Shown: positions 17,363 to 26,636 of the stretch, in pieces
Layout: every line of letters begins with the position of its first letter
Numbering within the stretch: position 1 is the stretch's first letter
Origin: DASYXT01 sp035934555
GTDB lineage: Bacteria; Verrucomicrobiota; Verrucomicrobiia; Limisphaerales; UBA8199
NCBI GenBank assembly: GCA_035934555.1
Contig: DASYXT010000109.1
Location: 8,754 to 72,753 of the forward strand
Reading direction: 5' to 3'
Length of the DNA: 64,000 nt
Notes under the pieces: model-generated
What the model saw: only the letters and a program-made list of their open reading frames with translations
Told to the model about the DNA's origin: nothing
Database searches by the model: none
Made by a program: the position numbers and the translations under genes

Positions 17363-17415
17363 GCCCGGCTCCGGTCCTTGCCTATGTCTGTGGCTTCTGA
17401 TTACCATTCATTGGA

Positions 17416-18915
17416 ATGAATCTAGCCGCCGCGTTCGCCAATGGAGTCAATCAGCGTCCCGACAAGACGGCCATTTTCTGGGGCGAGCGCGAGTACTCGT
17501 TTGCTGAGCTTTGGAGTCAAAGTCTGCGGGTGAGCCAGAGCCTGCACGAGCGGTTTGGGGTTGCCCCGGGCGACCGGGTGGGCTTGTGGTTGAAGAACTG
17601 CCCCGAGTTTGTCCCGGCGCTGTTCGGTATTTTAGCCGCGGGCGCCGCGGTGGTGCCAATCAACAACTTTCTCAAGAGCGACGAGGTCGGCTTTATCCTC
17701 GCCGATGCCGGCATCGACGTCTTGGTGACGGATGCGGAATTGGCCACGCACCACCGGGCACTCGAGGCGCACCGGCCGCAATTGAAGCTGATGAGGATAG
17801 AGGAGGTCGTCGCTGCCGATGGCGCAAATTCAGCCCCGGCAGGCGTGCCGCAGCAGGCAAAGGAAACAGACCTGGCGGTGATCATCTATACTTCGGGCAC
17901 GACCGGCAAGCCCAAGGGGGCAATGCTTTCGCACGCCAACCTGTTGCACAATGTCGAGAGCTGCCGCATCGTCCTCCAGACCGTCGAGTTTGACCGGTTT
18001 GCGGTCTTGTTGCCGTTGTTCCACAGTTACATGCTGACGGTGGGGCTGCTGTTGCCGCTGCTGGTCGGCGGGTCCATCGTGCTGGTGAAGAGCTTGCACC
18101 CGGTCCGGAACGTTTTGCAGGAGGTGCTACAGCGGCAAGCGACGGTTCTGCCGGCCATCCCTCAGTTTTATCGCAGCATGGTCAATGCACCCATTCCTGT
18201 GCCCCTGCCGTTGCGCATCTGCATCAGCGGTGCGGCGCCGCTGCCGGTCCAGATCCTGCGCGAATTTGAAGCCAAATTCCATATCCCGTTGATCGAAGGA
18301 TACGGCTTGAGCGAAGCCAGCCCGGTGGTGACCAAGAACCCGCTCGATGGCACCCGCAAGCCGGGTTCGATTGGTCTGCCTGTCTCGCACGTCGAGGTCA
18401 GCATCCAGGACGATGCCGGGCGGGAGTTGCCAACGGGGGAAATCGGCGAGCTGTGCGTGCGCGGCGGCAATGTCATGCTCGGCTATTGGAACCAGCCGGA
18501 GGAGACCGCCAGGGTAATGCGCCAGGGCTGGCTATTGACCGGTGATATCGGGTATCGCGACTCCGAAGGCTATTATTTTATCACCGATCGGAAGAAAGAC
18601 ATGCTGCTGGTTAATGGCATTAACGTTTATCCGCGCGAGATCGAGGAAGTGCTCTATCAATTTCCCGGCGTAAAAGAGGCTGCCGTCGTCGGGTTGCCCG
18701 ATCCTCGCAAGGGTGAACAGCCCGTTGCGTTTGTCGCGCCTGAGGACGGCACGACGCTCGAGGAAAAGATCCTCCAACAGTTCCTGCGCAAGCGTCTGGC
18801 GGATTACAAGGTGCCCCGGCGATTTGTGTTTATGCCGGCACTGCCGCGGAACGCGACAGGGAAAATACTCAAGACTCGTTTGAGAGAAGTGCCTGTTGTC
18901 CAATCGCTTGTATAA
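17416..18915 (+). CDS. Long-chain fatty acid-CoA ligase / AMP-binding enzyme
   Basis: A 499-aa ANL-superfamily adenylate-forming enzyme. The P-loop-like motif IIYTSGTTGKPKGAMLSH, the A5 motif EGYGLSEASPVV, A7 GWLLTGDIGYRD, A8 DRKKDMLLVNGINVYPREIE and the C-terminal catalytic Lys in LPRNATGKILKTRL are all present. It activates a carboxylic acid with ATP and joins it to CoA; FadD-like long-chain acids are most likely. There is no membrane segment. It starts 53 bases after the small unknown gene, possibly in one transcript. Confidence 0.93.
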   Translation: MNLAAAFANGVNQRPDKTAIFWGEREYSFAELWSQSLRVSQSLHERFGVAPGDRVGLWLKNCPEFVPALFGILAAGAAVVPINNFLKSDEVGFILADAGIDVLVTDAELATHHRALEAHRPQLKLMRIEEVVAADGANSAPAGVPQQAKETDLAVIIYTSGTTGKPKGAMLSHANLLHNVESCRIVLQTVEFDRFAVLLPLFHSYMLTVGLLLPLLVGGSIVLVKSLHPVRNVLQEVLQRQATVLPAIPQFYRSMVNAPIPVPLPLRICISGAAPLPVQILREFEAKFHIPLIEGYGLSEASPVVTKNPLDGTRKPGSIGLPVSHVEVSIQDDAGRELPTGEIGELCVRGGNVMLGYWNQPEETARVMRQGWLLTGDIGYRDSEGYYFITDRKKDMLLVNGINVYPREIEEVLYQFPGVKEAAVVGLPDPRKGEQPVAFVAPEDGTTLEEKILQQFLRKRLADYKVPRRFVFMPALPRNATGKILKTRLREVPVVQSLV

Positions 18916-19124
18916 CTTACTGGGCTTGTGCCGGTATTTGTGCGGATAAATAGGCCAAAGGACGATTAAATGCCGTGCTAAGAGGCTGTAGATTAACAGC
19001 TTGCATGACGATTGCGCGCTAGCCAAGCCAAACCCTCGCTGGGAATCCTGTTGACGGTAGCGATAACCCCCACCTAAGCTATTTGCACCGCTGCGCATGG
19101 AGCGTGGCAGTAGCAAATTTTTTT

Positions 19125-19337
19125 ATGCCCGAAGGATACTGCGTCAAGTGCAAGGCCAAAAAGGAAATCGTGGACGGGGTCGAGGAAACGATGAAGAACG
19201 GGCGCAAGGCCATCAAAGGCAAATGCCCGACGTGCGGGACGGTGATGTTTAAAATACTTGGGGGAAAAGCGGCGACGATTGCGGCGCCGGCCCAGCCCGC
19301 CGCGGCGGAGCCAAGCAAGCCGTCCTCGACCAAGTAG
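19125..19337 (+). CDS. DUF5679 zinc-ribbon-like small protein
   Basis: A 70-aa protein with two CxxC knuckles: MPEGYCVKCKAKKEIVDGVE and AIKGKCPTCGTVMFKIL, then an Ala/Pro-rich tail. This is the DUF5679 pattern, in which four cysteines probably bind zinc. Archaeal and bacterial members have no known function. An earlier ATG at 19083 adds residues outside the family pattern, so 19125 is used. The NDK-like gene begins 5 bases after its stop, which implies co-transcription. Confidence 0.88.
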   Translation: MPEGYCVKCKAKKEIVDGVEETMKNGRKAIKGKCPTCGTVMFKILGGKAATIAAPAQPAAAEPSKPSSTK

Positions 19338-19342
19338 GCGCT

Positions 19343-20515
19343 ATGCCCGCACAACTCGCCTACGTCATCATCACGCCTTACTCGCTGTTCAAGTCGCGCA
19401 CCGGCGGCATTTTGAGCCGCCTGATCACGCGCACCGGACTGGACCTGGTCGGGGCGCGGATGTTTGCGCCCAGCCCCGAGCTGGTGAAAAGCTACTCGGA
19501 AAAGACCATCTCGGCGAACGACCCGCAGGATCGGCGCATCCAGGAGCTGATTTACAAATATATCCTGCAGAATTTCTCGCCGGACCCCAAAACCGGCCGG
19601 CGGCGGCGTGTGATGATGCTGCTGTTCCAGGGTGAGGATGCGGTGCGCAAGACCCGCTCGGTGATTGGCAACATTAGCGCCGAGCGTCGCGGAGGCGAGA
19701 CCATCCGGGACACCTATGGCGACCTGATTATCGATGAAAATGACGATGTCCGCTATTTCGAGCCGGCGGTGCTCGCCGCCCCGACGCCGGAAGAAGCGGA
19801 AGCCAAGCTCAAGATTTGGGCAAAGTACTCCGAGAGCGACGGCGGCGTGCTGGAAAACGTCATTGCGTATCAACCTGGCGAAAAAGGCCAGCGGACCCTG
19901 GTCTTGATTAAGCCGGAGAACTTCCGGTTCCCAACCGGACGGCCCGGGAACATGATCGATTTTTTCTCGCGCACGGGATTGTTCATTGTCGCGGTGAAGG
20001 TGCACCAGATGAGCGTCGCCCAGGCGGTCGAGTTTTATGGTCCGGTGCGGGAGGTGCTGCGAAGCAGGCTGAAGGACGTCGTGGCGGGCAAGGCGCGCGT
20101 CGCCATCGAGAAGGAACTCGGGCTCAAGCTCGGGCCCGAACAGGAGCAACAACTGGGACAGGTCCTCGGACCGACCTTTGGCGACAATCAGTTCGACAAT
20201 ATCGTTCGCTTCATGTCCGGCAGGTCCGCTTCGGAATGTCCCGCAGGCGACCTCAATAAGCCCGGGTCCGAAAAGTGCATTGCGCTGGTTTACGAAGGGA
20301 TCGAGGCGGTTCGAAAAATCCGCGATGTCCTCGGGCCGACCGATCCCTCCAAAGCGCCCCCGGGCTCTATCCGGCGCGAGTTCGGCCAAACCATCATGGT
20401 CAATGCCGCTCATGCCAGTGACTCGGAAGAAAATGCCCGGCGTGAGATGGGGATTATTAACGTCGGCGCAAACACCTTTCGCGAAATCGTTGAGCAGTTC
20501 TATGGCAAATTTTAG
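19343..20515 (+). CDS. Tandem-domain nucleoside diphosphate kinase, N-terminal domain degenerate
   Basis: A 390-aa protein made of two NDK folds. The C-terminal copy (about 184-390) has RTLVLIKPENF, the substrate segment CIALVYEGIEAVRKIRDVLG, and NAAHASDS, where His357 is the phospho-acceptor (family NxxHGSDS). The N-terminal copy (about 5-150) keeps VIITPYSLFKSR and FQGEDAVRKTRSVIGN, but after ETIRDTYGD it runs into DENDDVRYFEPAV with no active-site His, so it is probably non-catalytic. The second copy has an insertion of about 60-70 residues (roughly 241-311) before CIALVYEG. It is expected to transfer gamma-phosphate between NTPs and NDPs. Normal NDKs are about 140-150 aa single domains. 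Confidence 0.88.
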   Translation: MPAQLAYVIITPYSLFKSRTGGILSRLITRTGLDLVGARMFAPSPELVKSYSEKTISANDPQDRRIQELIYKYILQNFSPDPKTGRRRRVMMLLFQGEDAVRKTRSVIGNISAERRGGETIRDTYGDLIIDENDDVRYFEPAVLAAPTPEEAEAKLKIWAKYSESDGGVLENVIAYQPGEKGQRTLVLIKPENFRFPTGRPGNMIDFFSRTGLFIVAVKVHQMSVAQAVEFYGPVREVLRSRLKDVVAGKARVAIEKELGLKLGPEQEQQLGQVLGPTFGDNQFDNIVRFMSGRSASECPAGDLNKPGSEKCIALVYEGIEAVRKIRDVLGPTDPSKAPPGSIRREFGQTIMVNAAHASDSEENARREMGIINVGANTFREIVEQFYGKF

Positions 20516-20582
20516 AAGCGGGCCGGCCATTTGGCCGTAATGGACCGACCGGCGGCACTCCTGCCCAGATGAGTAGGCGCTG

Positions 20583-21251
20583 ATGAGTTTCCTGCAGGAA
20601 AAGCTTAAATCCTCCCCGATCTACGCCCGGGTTGCGCCGTTCGCTATCTTTCTCGGGTTAACCTTCTTCCAGAGTGTGCCAGGCAGCCATGGCGAATTCT
20701 GGATTTATCTGGTCAAAACTCTCGCCGGCGCCTGGTTGGTGTGGGAGATGCGCCCCTTTGTGCTGGAAATGCGCTGGGCCTGGAGCTGGGAAGCCCTCGC
20801 GGTCGGCGTCGCCGTCGCCGTCATGTGGGTCGGCCTGGACAACTTTTATCCCAAGTTGAGCAAGCCTGGCACCCCTTGGGATCCGCACGCTGCGTTCGGG
20901 CACAACTCCGGCCTGGCATGGCTGTTCGTGATGGTGCGGTTGGTCGGATCGAGCCTCGTGGTGCCGCCGCTCGAGGAGGTCTTCTACCGCTCCTTCCTGT
21001 ACCGCTACTTTGTAAAACTGGATTTCCAGGCGATGCCCTTCCGGCAATTCCACGCGTTATCGTTTGTGGTTACCGCGTTCATCTTCGGCTTTAGCCATTA
21101 TGAGTGGCTGGCCGGCATTCTTTGCGGGATGGCTTACCAGTGGCTGGTCTTGCGCAAAGACCGGCTCGGGGATGCGATGACCGCCCATGCCATCACCAAT
21201 TTCCTGCTGGGCATCTGGATCATTTGGCGCGGCGCCTGGAATTTCTGGTGA
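20583..21251 (+). CDS. CPBP/CAAX-type intramembrane protease, exosortase-associated type
   Basis: A 222-aa polytopic membrane protein. The CPBP signature is complete: EEVFYRSFLYRY (motif 1 Glu-Glu and Arg), FGFSHYEWLAGI (motif 2 His) and TAHAITNFLLGI (motif 3 His/Asn). The sequence around the first helices and the RLGDAMTAHAITN end fit the CAAX prenyl protease-related group found with PEP-CTERM/exosortase systems, which agrees with the PEP-CTERM protein in this window. The substrate is unknown. The last four bases overlap the start of the next gene (GTGA), a sign of translational coupling. Confidence 0.88.
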   Translation: MSFLQEKLKSSPIYARVAPFAIFLGLTFFQSVPGSHGEFWIYLVKTLAGAWLVWEMRPFVLEMRWAWSWEALAVGVAVAVMWVGLDNFYPKLSKPGTPWDPHAAFGHNSGLAWLFVMVRLVGSSLVVPPLEEVFYRSFLYRYFVKLDFQAMPFRQFHALSFVVTAFIFGFSHYEWLAGILCGMAYQWLVLRKDRLGDAMTAHAITNFLLGIWIIWRGAWNFW

Positions 21252-22942
21252 AAACGCCGCGCGAGGACCGGCCGCCCGCCGCCGGCAAGGAAGCTCGCGA
21301 GCCGGCGCCCCCGTGTGTGCTCTTTGAAGACGAGCACCTGCTCGTGGTTAACAAACCCCCCGGCATGAACACGCATGCTCCCAGCCCCTATGCCGGAGAA
21401 GGCCTGTACGATTGGCTGCGGCACCGCGAGCCCCGGTGGGCCGCGCTGGCGATCATCCAACGCTTGGACAAAGAAACCTCAGGGACAATCGCTTTTTCCA
21501 AGACTCCCCTCGGCAACCATTCATTGACGCAGCAATTCACGCAACGGCAGGTGCAAAAAAATTACGTGCTCATTACCGACCGCCGCCCGCCGGAAAAGCA
21601 GTTCACGGTGCGCAGTTCGCTCGCTCGAGCAGGCGAGCGCCAAGTCGTGCGCGCGTGGCGCGCCGGCGGCGAAACCGCCGAGACACAGTTTCGCGTGATG
21701 GACGAACCGGAAGCGCAAGGCGTGCTGGGCAAAGGATTGGCGGGACGTGTGCTCAATGCAACGAATCGGCTTTGGGTTTTGGAGGCCAAACCGTTGACGG
21801 GCCGAACGCACCAAATCCGCGCCCACGCGGCTCACCGGGGCATGCCCATCCTGGGTGACGTGCTGTACGGAGGCACTCCGGCGGCCCGGGTGTTTCTGCA
21901 TGCGCTGGACCTCGCCTTTCGGCACCCGTCTTCCGGCGACCAAATCCGTTTCCGCGCGTTGCCGGAATTCGCAGGTGACCCGCGGGCACAAGTCCGCGCG
22001 GCGGTGATTAGTCCCGAGCTGACCGACACCTCCCGCCTGGTACATGGGGCGAGCGATGGCTGGCCCGGCTGGTATGTGGACCGCCTCGGAAAATACCTGC
22101 TTTCCCAAAGCGAAGCGACGCTCAGCCCCGAGCAACAGAAAGTGCTCGAACACCTGCTGGCAACCTTTCATGGTCGAGGCGTTTACCTTAAGGTGCTTTC
22201 GCGCCAGGTGCGGCAGGCCGGGCCCGCCAGCTACTCGCCCCGGCTGCTCCTCGGCGAGCCCGCCTCCGCGGCCTTTACCGCCCGCGAAAACGGAAACCAA
22301 TTCGAGCTCAGCTTCCAGGAAGGTTATTCCGTCGGTCTTTTTCTGGATCAGCGGGATAACCGGCGCCGCGTGTTGACCGGCCACGTAGCCGCCGGCTTTC
22401 CGCTAAGCCTTTCCCCAAACCTCGACGTGCTCAACGGCTTTGCTTACACCTGCGGGTTTTCGGTCTGTGCCGCGCGCGCGGGCGCACGCACCACCAGCGT
22501 GGACCTGTCGAGGAAGTACCTCGAATGGGGCCGGCGCAATTTCGAATTAAACCAACTTGACCCGGCGGAGCACGAATTCCTGGCGGGCGACATGTTCGAT
22601 TGGCTGCGCCGCTTCCATAAACAACAACGCCGATTCGATCTCATCTTGTTGGACCCGCCGACCTTTTCCCAATCGAAACAATCAGGCGCGTTCCAGGTCG
22701 AGCGCGACTTCGGCAAGCTGGTGACCGCCGCCGCGCGCGTGCTCAAAAGCGGCGGGGTGCTGTTTGCTTCGAGCAACGCCGCCCGGTGGGCGCCGGAAGA
22801 TTTTGTTCAATCAATTAATGCAGCCGTGGTGGTAGGAGGCCGAAAGGTGGTGCAATCATTTTACGCGCCGCAGCCGCCGGATTTTCCCATCACCCGCGCC
22901 GAGCCGGGCTATTTGAAGACGCTTTGGCTGCGGCTGGATTGA
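21248..22942 (+). CDS. Fused RluA-family pseudouridine synthase and RlmI-like rRNA methyltransferase
   Basis: A 564-aa protein with two RNA-modification domains. Residues about 20-245 form an RluA-type pseudouridine synthase: CVLFEDEHLLVVNKPPGM, catalytic Asp74 in IIQRLDKETSGT, and LTGRTHQIRAHAAH. Residues about 255-564 form a class I SAM methyltransferase of the RlmI/YccW kind: HGASDGWPGWYVDRLGKYL, GLFLDQRDNRR (DQRDNR 367-372), LNGFAYTCGFSVCAARAGA and DPPTF (469-473). The usual N-terminal PUA domain of RlmI is absent and the synthase stands in its place. The start is a GTG overlapping the CPBP stop; the upstream extension is a shadow of that gene. Predicted to modify rRNA at a uridine and a cytosine. 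Confidence 0.87.
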   Translation: MKTPREDRPPAAGKEAREPAPPCVLFEDEHLLVVNKPPGMNTHAPSPYAGEGLYDWLRHREPRWAALAIIQRLDKETSGTIAFSKTPLGNHSLTQQFTQRQVQKNYVLITDRRPPEKQFTVRSSLARAGERQVVRAWRAGGETAETQFRVMDEPEAQGVLGKGLAGRVLNATNRLWVLEAKPLTGRTHQIRAHAAHRGMPILGDVLYGGTPAARVFLHALDLAFRHPSSGDQIRFRALPEFAGDPRAQVRAAVISPELTDTSRLVHGASDGWPGWYVDRLGKYLLSQSEATLSPEQQKVLEHLLATFHGRGVYLKVLSRQVRQAGPASYSPRLLLGEPASAAFTARENGNQFELSFQEGYSVGLFLDQRDNRRRVLTGHVAAGFPLSLSPNLDVLNGFAYTCGFSVCAARAGARTTSVDLSRKYLEWGRRNFELNQLDPAEHEFLAGDMFDWLRRFHKQQRRFDLILLDPPTFSQSKQSGAFQVERDFGKLVTAAARVLKSGGVLFASSNAARWAPEDFVQSINAAVVVGGRKVVQSFYAPQPPDFPITRAEPGYLKTLWLRLD

Positions 22943-22988
22943 CCGCTGCTCAGGGGCTTAGGGTGGGGCTTAAGGCGGGCCTTTTCCG

Positions 22989-24290
22989 TCATCGGCGCTC
23001 GAAGGAGCGCGTGATCAGGCTCACATGCTCCTGAGTCCGGCTGCGGGACCGCGTGGACCAAACCCAAACTCCTCCCATCAGGCACAAACCGGCGACAAAC
23101 GCCAACGCCCATTTGAACATGCCGGACTCGCCTGTCTCAGGAACCGGCGCGGCAGAACGCACGGCCACCGCCGACACTGCCGGCAGGGGTTCAGGATTTG
23201 CCGCCCGCTCAACTGAAGTCTCCGGCGCCGTCATCTCCTTTTTTGATTCAACCACCGCTTCCGATTTGGCGGGTGACCCTGGTTGCACCCCTGTTTGAGC
23301 CGTCGTTCCAGGCGTCACATCGGTATGCGGAACCGCCGACTGCACCTCCGGCCTTGCATTGGCATCCGCGTTGGCTTGCGACGCCGTTTCGTTCGAGGCT
23401 GTCGCGACCGCGGGCAGGGCAGGTGCTGTGGCCTGCGCGGGTGCTACTTTCACTTCAACCACGGCAGGCGCAGCCGCGGTAACCGGAGTGGCTGCGCTCG
23501 GTTCTTGCGCGCCTTGTGGCGGAGCCGCGGCGGGCTTTCGGCCGGAGAAAGTTATTGGCGGCAGGAAGACGGGCGCAGGAGCAGGTTTTGGCTGTACCTG
23601 GGGCGGCCGAGGGGGGGTGCGAGCCAGGAGCACTTCCGGGGGCAACGCGGGCAACTCAATCGCCCAGGGAGTGACATTGACCGATGAATCGGCAAACTTG
23701 CCACGCTCAGCGCGCAACGCCGCGACAAACGGCATTTTGGCCGTTTCCTGTTGCGGTTGCCAGGTCTTGAAAAACGAATTGAATTTGTCGTCAAACGGCG
23801 TGCCCTTGATCGGCTGCGTGCCGCTGCTGATAATAATAACGGTAATGAATGGCGAATTGGCCACCACCTGGCACACGGTGGGCAGCACCTTTTCAAATCG
23901 GGGCGTCCCGCCGAACTTCTGGCCGTTGAGGTACGTCATCACCCGGTCGGTCACCACCGCCTTTACATTAGGGGCCCATTCCTGCAGCGGGAACTCGCCC
24001 GCGTGCAACTCGGAGTTGAAGGTCCATACCCCGATGCTGTCGCCCTGCCGCAACTGCCCCCCCAAATCCGACCGGAGCAGATGCTCGACCGTGCTCAACA
24101 CGCCGTCCTTGCGGTGGTGCATCGCGCGCGAGGTCTCCACGATGAGTAGATAACGATTCCCAACGGGCTGACGCGGCAGGGGCTGATGCGGCAGCGGGTT
24201 CGTTTGGCCGATAAGCGCCAGCGGCGCCAGCAGAGCCCAGCACAGCAGCCCGGTTTGTATTGTCCGGTTCCTGTTTATCATAACGTCCAT
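22989..24290 (-). CDS. VWA-like secreted/anchored protein with Pro/Ala-rich linker
   Basis: A 433-aa protein: signal peptide (GLLCWALLAPLALIGQ), a Rossmann-like region (about 45-205) resembling a von Willebrand A domain (YLLIVETSRAMHHRKDGV, GDSIGVWTFNSEL, FITVIIISSGTQPIKG), a long Pro/Ala/Thr-rich linker (about 225-395), one C-terminal membrane helix (WALAFVAGLCLMGGVWVW) and a basic tail. The MIDAS motif is degenerate: ETSRA replaces DxSxS, so metal binding is doubtful. Most of the protein should lie outside the membrane. It may scaffold envelope proteins; I cannot name a partner. An ATG at 24281 is an alternative start. Confidence 0.7.
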   Translation of the reverse strand: MDVMINRNRTIQTGLLCWALLAPLALIGQTNPLPHQPLPRQPVGNRYLLIVETSRAMHHRKDGVLSTVEHLLRSDLGGQLRQGDSIGVWTFNSELHAGEFPLQEWAPNVKAVVTDRVMTYLNGQKFGGTPRFEKVLPTVCQVVANSPFITVIIISSGTQPIKGTPFDDKFNSFFKTWQPQQETAKMPFVAALRAERGKFADSSVNVTPWAIELPALPPEVLLARTPPRPPQVQPKPAPAPVFLPPITFSGRKPAAAPPQGAQEPSAATPVTAAAPAVVEVKVAPAQATAPALPAVATASNETASQANADANARPEVQSAVPHTDVTPGTTAQTGVQPGSPAKSEAVVESKKEMTAPETSVERAANPEPLPAVSAVAVRSAAPVPETGESGMFKWALAFVAGLCLMGGVWVWSTRSRSRTQEHVSLITRSFERR

Positions 24291-24368
24291 CCGGTTGTGG
24301 TTTGAAATCTAACTGCCAGCCCTGCAGGGTTCGTGCCTGGGCCTGCGCCGGCACCCTCGAATCGACCC

Positions 24369-24836
24369 TTACCGCGCGCCGAACCGGCGTCGCTCCTGCC
24401 GGTTGTGATGCCGTATCTCATCAGCCTGTTGCGCCAGCGCCCTCTCAACGTCCTGGATGAAATTCCAACAACTGGACGTAAAACCGCCCAGGCTCTGGAC
24501 AGTCTCGCGTTCGGCCAGGTCATCCGTTACTGCCAGGACCTCGCCGTAAGGCACCAGCCGGTGCGCCGTGCGCTCGATCAGCTCGTCGGCCGTCTGGCCG
24601 CTCCGCGAATAAAGAACTTCTACATCTCTATCCGAGGGAGCACTCGGCGTGCCGGAAACGCCCGACACCCCGTCAAAGAAGATGGTCACCGGCGTGCCGC
24701 GGGCGTCCTGGTAAGCGCCCAACCGGCGGATCAGCTCGTCGCGCGCCGCCGCCGAATGCCGCGCATGACCACGCGCCAGCTCCGGCCAGCTATGTAACAG
24801 GCTGTACCCATCTACCAGAATTCGGACGACCGGCAT
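24369..24836 (-). CDS. NYN-domain (YacP-like) putative endoribonuclease
   Basis: A 155-aa protein of the NYN/PIN-like fold: VRILVDGYSLLHSWPEL with the first acidic residue, VTIFFDGVSG, VEVLYSRSGQTADELIER with the Asp-Glu pair, and VLAVTDDLAERETVQSLGG. The acidic residues form the usual metal site of YacP/Rae1-type nucleases. The true start is 24836; the open frame extends to 25169 but the extension is Pro-rich and not part of the fold. It lies 78 bases upstream of the VWA-like gene on the same strand. Confidence 0.83.
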   Translation of the reverse strand: MPVVRILVDGYSLLHSWPELARGHARHSAAARDELIRRLGAYQDARGTPVTIFFDGVSGVSGTPSAPSDRDVEVLYSRSGQTADELIERTAHRLVPYGEVLAVTDDLAERETVQSLGGFTSSCWNFIQDVERALAQQADEIRHHNRQERRRFGAR

Positions 24837-25337
24837 GCGCCAACATACTCTGCCCCGCGCCGGGTGGGAACTGCAATGGGGCACGCAATGGGGTTCCTGC
24901 GACCACACCCGGAGTACTGCCGACAGTGGCGGCGGGCAACGGGCGGGGATGATTGGACTGATGAAATGACGCGGAACCAATGGAATCGCGGCGGAATAAT
25001 GGAAAAACCCCGCCGTGCCAAGAGTGTGGGCATGGAGCGTCGGGAGAGGGGAAGTAGCAGGCACGGCCGATGAGGCGGAGAGCGGGTCAAGGGGAGGGAA
25101 CGGAAGAAAGGGGGGATTTAACCACAAAGAGCACAAAAAAGAGACGACCGTCCAACGTCCAGCAACCAACCTTGAACTCGAAGACCAGCGGTCGGCACCC
25201 TCAGAGCGTGGAGCGGGAGGGCGTGGCGCGCAGCTCCCCTCTTAGTTTCCCGACACCTGGGCCGCCCCGCCACTGAGGCAGTACCCGCGATCGGCCTTGC
25301 TCCGGCCCAGGCACCTGATAAGCTTTGAGTAAGGAAC
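24837..25337. other. Intergenic region with dispersed simple repeats
   Basis: About 500 bases, divergent between the NYN gene and nfeD. It contains TTTAACCACAAAGAGCACAA (25118-25137) followed by GTCCAACGTCCAGCAACC (25151-25168). These are simple dispersed motifs; a related sequence in the opposite sense appears near 54318-54385. No gene or terminator is evident. Confidence 0.45.
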
Positions 25338-26624
25338 ATGTGGCGCTGGTTAACCATGCTGTTGGTGGTGTTGGCCGGGAGCCCGGAGACCTTTGCGGCA
25401 GCCGGGGCGGTGGGCCTGGTCCGAATCGATGGCGCCATAGGCCCGGCCACAGCCACCTACATCAGCCGCGCGCTGGAAATTGCCGGCTCGCGCCATTACG
25501 CGTGCGTGATCATTGAGTTAGACACGCCAGGCGGCCTGCTGGACTCCACCAAGCAAATCGTTCAGGCGTTTTATGCGTCGCCGGTGCCGACGGTGGTGTA
25601 CGTCGCGCCCTCGGGCGCGAACGCGGCGAGTGCCGGCTGTTTCATCACGTTGGCTGCCGATATCGCCGCCATGGCCCCGAACACGAGCATCGGCGCGGCG
25701 CACCCGGTTGAGGTAGGCGGTTTTACCGGCGGACCGGCCAAGACGGATGAGGTGATGAAGGAAAAGCTGGAGAAATATGCCAGCGCGTATATCGAAGCGA
25801 TTGCCGACAAGCGTGGGCGCAACGTCGAATGGGCGCGGTCGGCGGTGCTGAAAAGCGAGGCGACGACGGCCGAGAAGGCGCTTCAGCTCAAGGTGATTGA
25901 TGTGATCGCGCCGGATATTCCGTCGCTGTTGCGCCAGATTGACGGGCGAGAGCTCAACGGAGTGGCGCTGCACACCGCGGGCGCGCAGGTGGTGCCGTTG
26001 AACATGAGTTTGCGCGAGCGGGTCTTTCAAGCGCTGGCGCGCCCGGAAGTGATGCTGGTGCTGATGCTGGTGGCCATTTTCGGGATCATCGCCGAATTGA
26101 GCACGCCCGGAGCGATCCTGCCGGGAGTGACAGGAGCCATCGCGCTGATCCTGGCGCTGTATTTGGGTTCAATTCTGCCGATCAACCTGGCCGGGCTGGC
26201 GCTGATCGCCCTGGCATTCGTCTTATTCATCATCGATGTGTTTACCCCGACCCATGGCGTGCTGACCTTTGGTGGCATCATCGCCTTTTTCCTCGGGGCG
26301 CTGATGCTGTTCAGCCGCGCGGAGCCGGCGTTTCGGCTGTCGCTGGCGTGGATTGTGCCGGCGACGCTGCTGCTGGGCGCGTTCTTTTTCTTTGTGGTGG
26401 GCGCCGGGCTGCGGGCGCAAATGCTGCCAGTGCGCGCCGGCAAAGAAACGATGTTGGGCAAAACCACCGCAGCCGTGACGCGGATTGACGCCGCCCATGG
26501 CAAAGTTTTCGTTGAGGGCGAGTACTGGAACGCCGTCAGCGAGCAACCGGTGGAAGCCGGACAGCCGGTCGAGGTCACCGCCATTAACGGATTGACCCTG
26601 ACCGTCAAACCCAAGACCGCCTGA
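25338..26624 (+). CDS. nfeD: NfeD-family membrane-bound serine protease (long form)
   Basis: A 428-aa protein: signal/anchor, then a ClpP-like serine protease domain (about 25-215) with VIIELDTPGGLLDST and the nucleophile region NAASAGCFITLA, four to five membrane helices (about 230-360), and a C-terminal OB-fold NfeD domain (KTTAAVTRIDAAHGKVFVEG...). The start at 25338 follows AAGGAAC closely. Long NfeD proteins cleave the C-terminal tail of the partner stomatin. The slipin gene starts 12 bases downstream, the usual two-gene arrangement. Confidence 0.94.
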   Translation: MWRWLTMLLVVLAGSPETFAAAGAVGLVRIDGAIGPATATYISRALEIAGSRHYACVIIELDTPGGLLDSTKQIVQAFYASPVPTVVYVAPSGANAASAGCFITLAADIAAMAPNTSIGAAHPVEVGGFTGGPAKTDEVMKEKLEKYASAYIEAIADKRGRNVEWARSAVLKSEATTAEKALQLKVIDVIAPDIPSLLRQIDGRELNGVALHTAGAQVVPLNMSLRERVFQALARPEVMLVLMLVAIFGIIAELSTPGAILPGVTGAIALILALYLGSILPINLAGLALIALAFVLFIIDVFTPTHGVLTFGGIIAFFLGALMLFSRAEPAFRLSLAWIVPATLLLGAFFFFVVGAGLRAQMLPVRAGKETMLGKTTAAVTRIDAAHGKVFVEGEYWNAVSEQPVEAGQPVEVTAINGLTLTVKPKTA

Positions 26625-26636
26625 ACCTAACGTTTT

